From contig NZ_JBHTKJ010000016.1 of assembly GCF_042675965.1 (NCBI RefSeq), positions 74,798 through 138,797 on the forward strand: a stretch of DNA of 64,000 nucleotides. Direction: 5' to 3'. The notes under the pieces are model-generated. The model saw nothing but the letters and a program-made list of their open reading frames with translations, had not been told where the DNA came from and made no database searches. The DNA is from Virgibacillus_R byunsanensis (GTDB taxonomy: Bacteria > Bacillota > Bacilli > Bacillales > Amphibacillaceae). The position numbers were made by a program, and so were the translations under genes. Shown piece after piece: positions 62,147-64,000 of this stretch (its first letter is position 1; every line of letters starts with the position of its first letter).

Positions 62147-63124
62147 TTAAAGTGAAATATCGTCTTTGAATTTTTTATAAGTATCTTTTACAACATCATA
62201 TTCTTCATCTGTTGCTTCATCAATTTCATCCCAGTTATATACATCATTCATAATCTTGATCATATCTTCATCGTCGTTAAATGATAAGAACGCTTCTTTA
62301 ATTTGTTGAACAAACTCATCATCAAGTTCTTTAGTCACAGAAATAGTATCATTAGGAATCTCATCTGTATAACCAAGAACGGTTAATTTGTCCATTACAT
62401 CAGGATATTCCTCTTCAAGCTCTGTACGTACATCATCAAATGTAGTTGCCACATCAGCTTCTCCTTCATAAACAGCAATTGCTGAATTATCATGTCCACC
62501 TGATTGAACTGTTCCGCTGAAAAATTCACTTTCTAATTCGGTACCTGATGCATAATCAAATTCCTTCATCAGTTGACTAGCAGGGAATAAATATCCAGAA
62601 GTTGATCCTTTATCTCCGTAAGCCCAAATTTTACCCTCTAAATCCGCAAGACTATCAATGCCGGAATCAGAGCGTACTAGATATTGTGCTTTGTAAGTAC
62701 TCGATCCATATCTAATAGATTTTAAAATTACTTCAACTCCATATTGCTCATTTGCTAAAACATAACCAAAAGCAGGAACAAAGCCAACATGTACCTGATT
62801 AGCCCCCATTGCTTCAACAAGTGAGTTATAACTAGTCATAACACGTCCTTGTACTTCAATACCCAATTCCTCACCTAAGCGTTCTGCTAATGGTTCTACT
62901 GTATCAGCAATTGTATCTGAGTCCTGCGATGGAACAAATCCCATTACTAATGTATCAGGTCTATCAGCTTCGCCTTCATCTGTAGCTTCTTCATTGTCAC
63001 TATTTTCCGTTTTTTCATCATCACTATCGTTATTCTCCGAATCGGTATCATCAGACTGACCACAAGCTGCTAGTACGAATAGTACTAACCCTAACACTAA
63101 TAAAAGGCTATAAAGTTTTTTCAT
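62147..63124 (-). CDS. phnD: Phosphonate/phosphite/phosphate-binding lipoprotein
   Basis: A 325-residue lipoprotein, signal ending LAACG, acidic linker, then the PhnD fold: LVMGFVPSQDSDTIADTVEPL (abridged at 20 residues), MGANQVHVGFVPAFGYVLAN, WAYGDKGSTSGYLFPASQL and a GHDNSAIAVYEGEADVATTF segment. The STSGYLFP loop binds the phosphoryl group. Exact substrate (phosphonate, phosphite or a phosphate ester) is not set by sequence; the nucleotidase downstream suggests organic phosphate scavenging. Confidence 0.88.
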   Translation of the reverse strand: MKKLYSLLLVLGLVLFVLAACGQSDDTDSENNDSDDEKTENSDNEEATDEGEADRPDTLVMGFVPSQDSDTIADTVEPLAERLGEELGIEVQGRVMTSYNSLVEAMGANQVHVGFVPAFGYVLANEQYGVEVILKSIRYGSSTYKAQYLVRSDSGIDSLADLEGKIWAYGDKGSTSGYLFPASQLMKEFDYASGTELESEFFSGTVQSGGHDNSAIAVYEGEADVATTFDDVRTELEEEYPDVMDKLTVLGYTDEIPNDTISVTKELDDEFVQQIKEAFLSFNDDEDMIKIMNDVYNWDEIDEATDEEYDVVKDTYKKFKDDISL

Positions 63125-63654
63125 CTTGACCCTCCTAATATAATGTATATATATAAAATCTTTCCTCCTAATTAAATAACACTTGGGACAAAAATGCTAG
63201 ACTATTTTTGAAATTTTACAAAGGATTTACGTGTTTAATTGAGAAAAAGGCTAACTAGAATAACATTATAATAGTAACTGTGCTATTTTATTCCTTTAAT
63301 ATATGCTTCAGGACTGATATACATGTTTTTGTCATTAATAAAAATTAAAACTTTATTGGAAAAATAAATTGATATGGACATGAAGTAGAAGGTGTAACAC
63401 CTGCTGGAATGACAGTATTCCCCGCTCATTTAAAAATGGTTCAATCGAATAAAATTTCTCTCCTGTGATTTATGTCATAGCAGATAAATTCCAAAAAAGG
63501 TATGATCAAATTGGGATATGGGATGTCTCAAAGCTCTATACTATAAAGTACAAGTTTGTCGGTAAATTTGTACTGCCTCTAGGGGAGGTTTTTCCCCTTC
63601 TCTAAGCAAAACTTTTGTCTAGGTTTTTAGATAAAGGTTTTGCTTTTTTGTAAT
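63125..63654. other. Non-coding interval with hairpins and possible coding debris
   Basis: Around 63378-63470 a short frame reads HEVEGVTPAGMTVFPAHLKM before a stop, and 63480-63590 reads ADKFQKRYDQIGIWDVSKLY; I recognise neither. Between 63548 and 63649 come three stem-loops: AGTACAA/TTTGTACT, AGGGGA/TCCCCT and a terminator AAGCAAAAC/GTTTTGCTTTTTT. The terminator shows that something rightward is transcribed here. Confidence 0.45.
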
Positions 63655-64000
63655 GGCTGTTTTCTAAAAGATTGTTGTTTTTGTCACAATAGATATATGA
63701 TGCGTCGTAACTTGAAAACACGATCAGTGCTCCGCTACCGCTACGGAAAAATACTGTGCTTTCCGTTGGCTCGCGCTGAGCCTCCTCGCTCGCAAAAACC
63801 GCTTCCCTGTGGGGTCTGGAGCGTCTTCACTTTTCCGCAGGACAAGGAAAGCTCCGGCAGCATTACATCGCAAGCAGAAAATGGGTCTGTATTTACAAGG
63901 AGTCTCCGTGTATTCCGGCTGCTAATATAGTGTTATCTGATAATTAATAGCAGCGTAGCGAGAAAAAACTTATAATGCAGCTTTACCAGTCAGGGTGAGC
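63655..64000. mobile_element. Palindromic element, copy C (right end not seen)
   Basis: Left arm GGCTGTTTTCTAAAAGATTG then TGCGTCGTAACTTG; the GC-rich interior shares GAGCCTCCTCGCTCGCAAA, CTGTGGGGTCTG and CCGCAGGACAAGGAAAGCTC with copy A in reverse. The right end is not found before the window edge. Confidence 0.7.

Noticed and set aside
63640..63930. 96-codon rightward frame in element C
   Set aside because: Translation follows repeat DNA shared with copies A and B; no ribosome site.

Overview
The window looks like chromosomal DNA of a low-GC, probably halotolerant Bacillaceae bacterium (Virgibacillus/Oceanobacillus-like; genus inferred only from gene content). Supporting signs are strong AGGAGG-type ribosome binding sites, T-box control, an ectoine-type (Ehu) uptake system, CssRS/HtrB, YtzI, YfhE and DUF1540 small proteins, and many dispersed palindromic repeats.

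Layout. 1-3.2 kb: histidine biosynthesis (hisZ-hisG-hisD leftward, hisJ rightward). 3.2-5.5 kb: DUF454 and DUF915 proteins and murB. 5.5-8.9 kb: leftward ehuBCDA compatible-solute transporter. 8.9-10.5 kb: accessory stretch with a 400-bp palindromic element, ytzI and a decayed ehuB 3' end. 10.5-15 kb: ring-cleaving dioxygenase, cwlK, plsY-like gene, DUF456 protein, pdxK, pncA. 15-17.3 kb: T-box-controlled archaeal-type prolyl-tRNA synthetase with a CCU specifier. 17.5-21 kb: M20 amidohydrolase plus amino-acid ABC importer. 21-23.2 kb: glutathione peroxidase (apparent ATT start), trhO, cold-shock gene. 23.2-24.3 kb: repeat-rich interval with a gene remnant. 24.3-32.3 kb: methyltransferase, ykwC-like, GNAT, yteA, zinc-ribbon membrane protein, then the htrB/cssRS secretion-stress divergon. 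32.3-35.5 kb: typA, a 20-bp tandem repeat, sugar dehydrogenase lipoprotein. 35.7-40.1 kb: trehalose operon treP-treC-treR with two TreR operators; treP (EIIABC) carries a one-base frameshift. 40.2-48.3 kb: small membrane and YfhE proteins, thiolase, CapA, DUF368, thioredoxin, cadA-cadC metal resistance, VOC protein. 48.4-51 kb: 5'-truncated, frameshifted group II intron beside a DUF1540 gene. 51-54.5 kb: coiled-coil protein, DUF3231, YitT and remnants. 54.8-57.6 kb: two-component system plus PepSY protein. 57.7-63.1 kb: palindromic element, nucleotidase and phnDCEE transporter. 63.1-64 kb: unexplained hairpins and another palindromic element.

How genes work together: compatible-solute uptake, trehalose uptake and hydrolysis, secretion-stress sensing, metal efflux and phosphorus scavenging fit a bacterium from a variable, saline habitat. 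The most unusual features are (1) a six-copy dispersed repeat forming two or three hairpins with compensatory base changes, one copy inside the ehu operon and one next to a decayed second ehuB end; (2) three genes whose only codon at a normal distance from a strong Shine-Dalgarno is ATT; (3) several further repeat families. No CRISPR array, rRNA or tRNA gene was seen.
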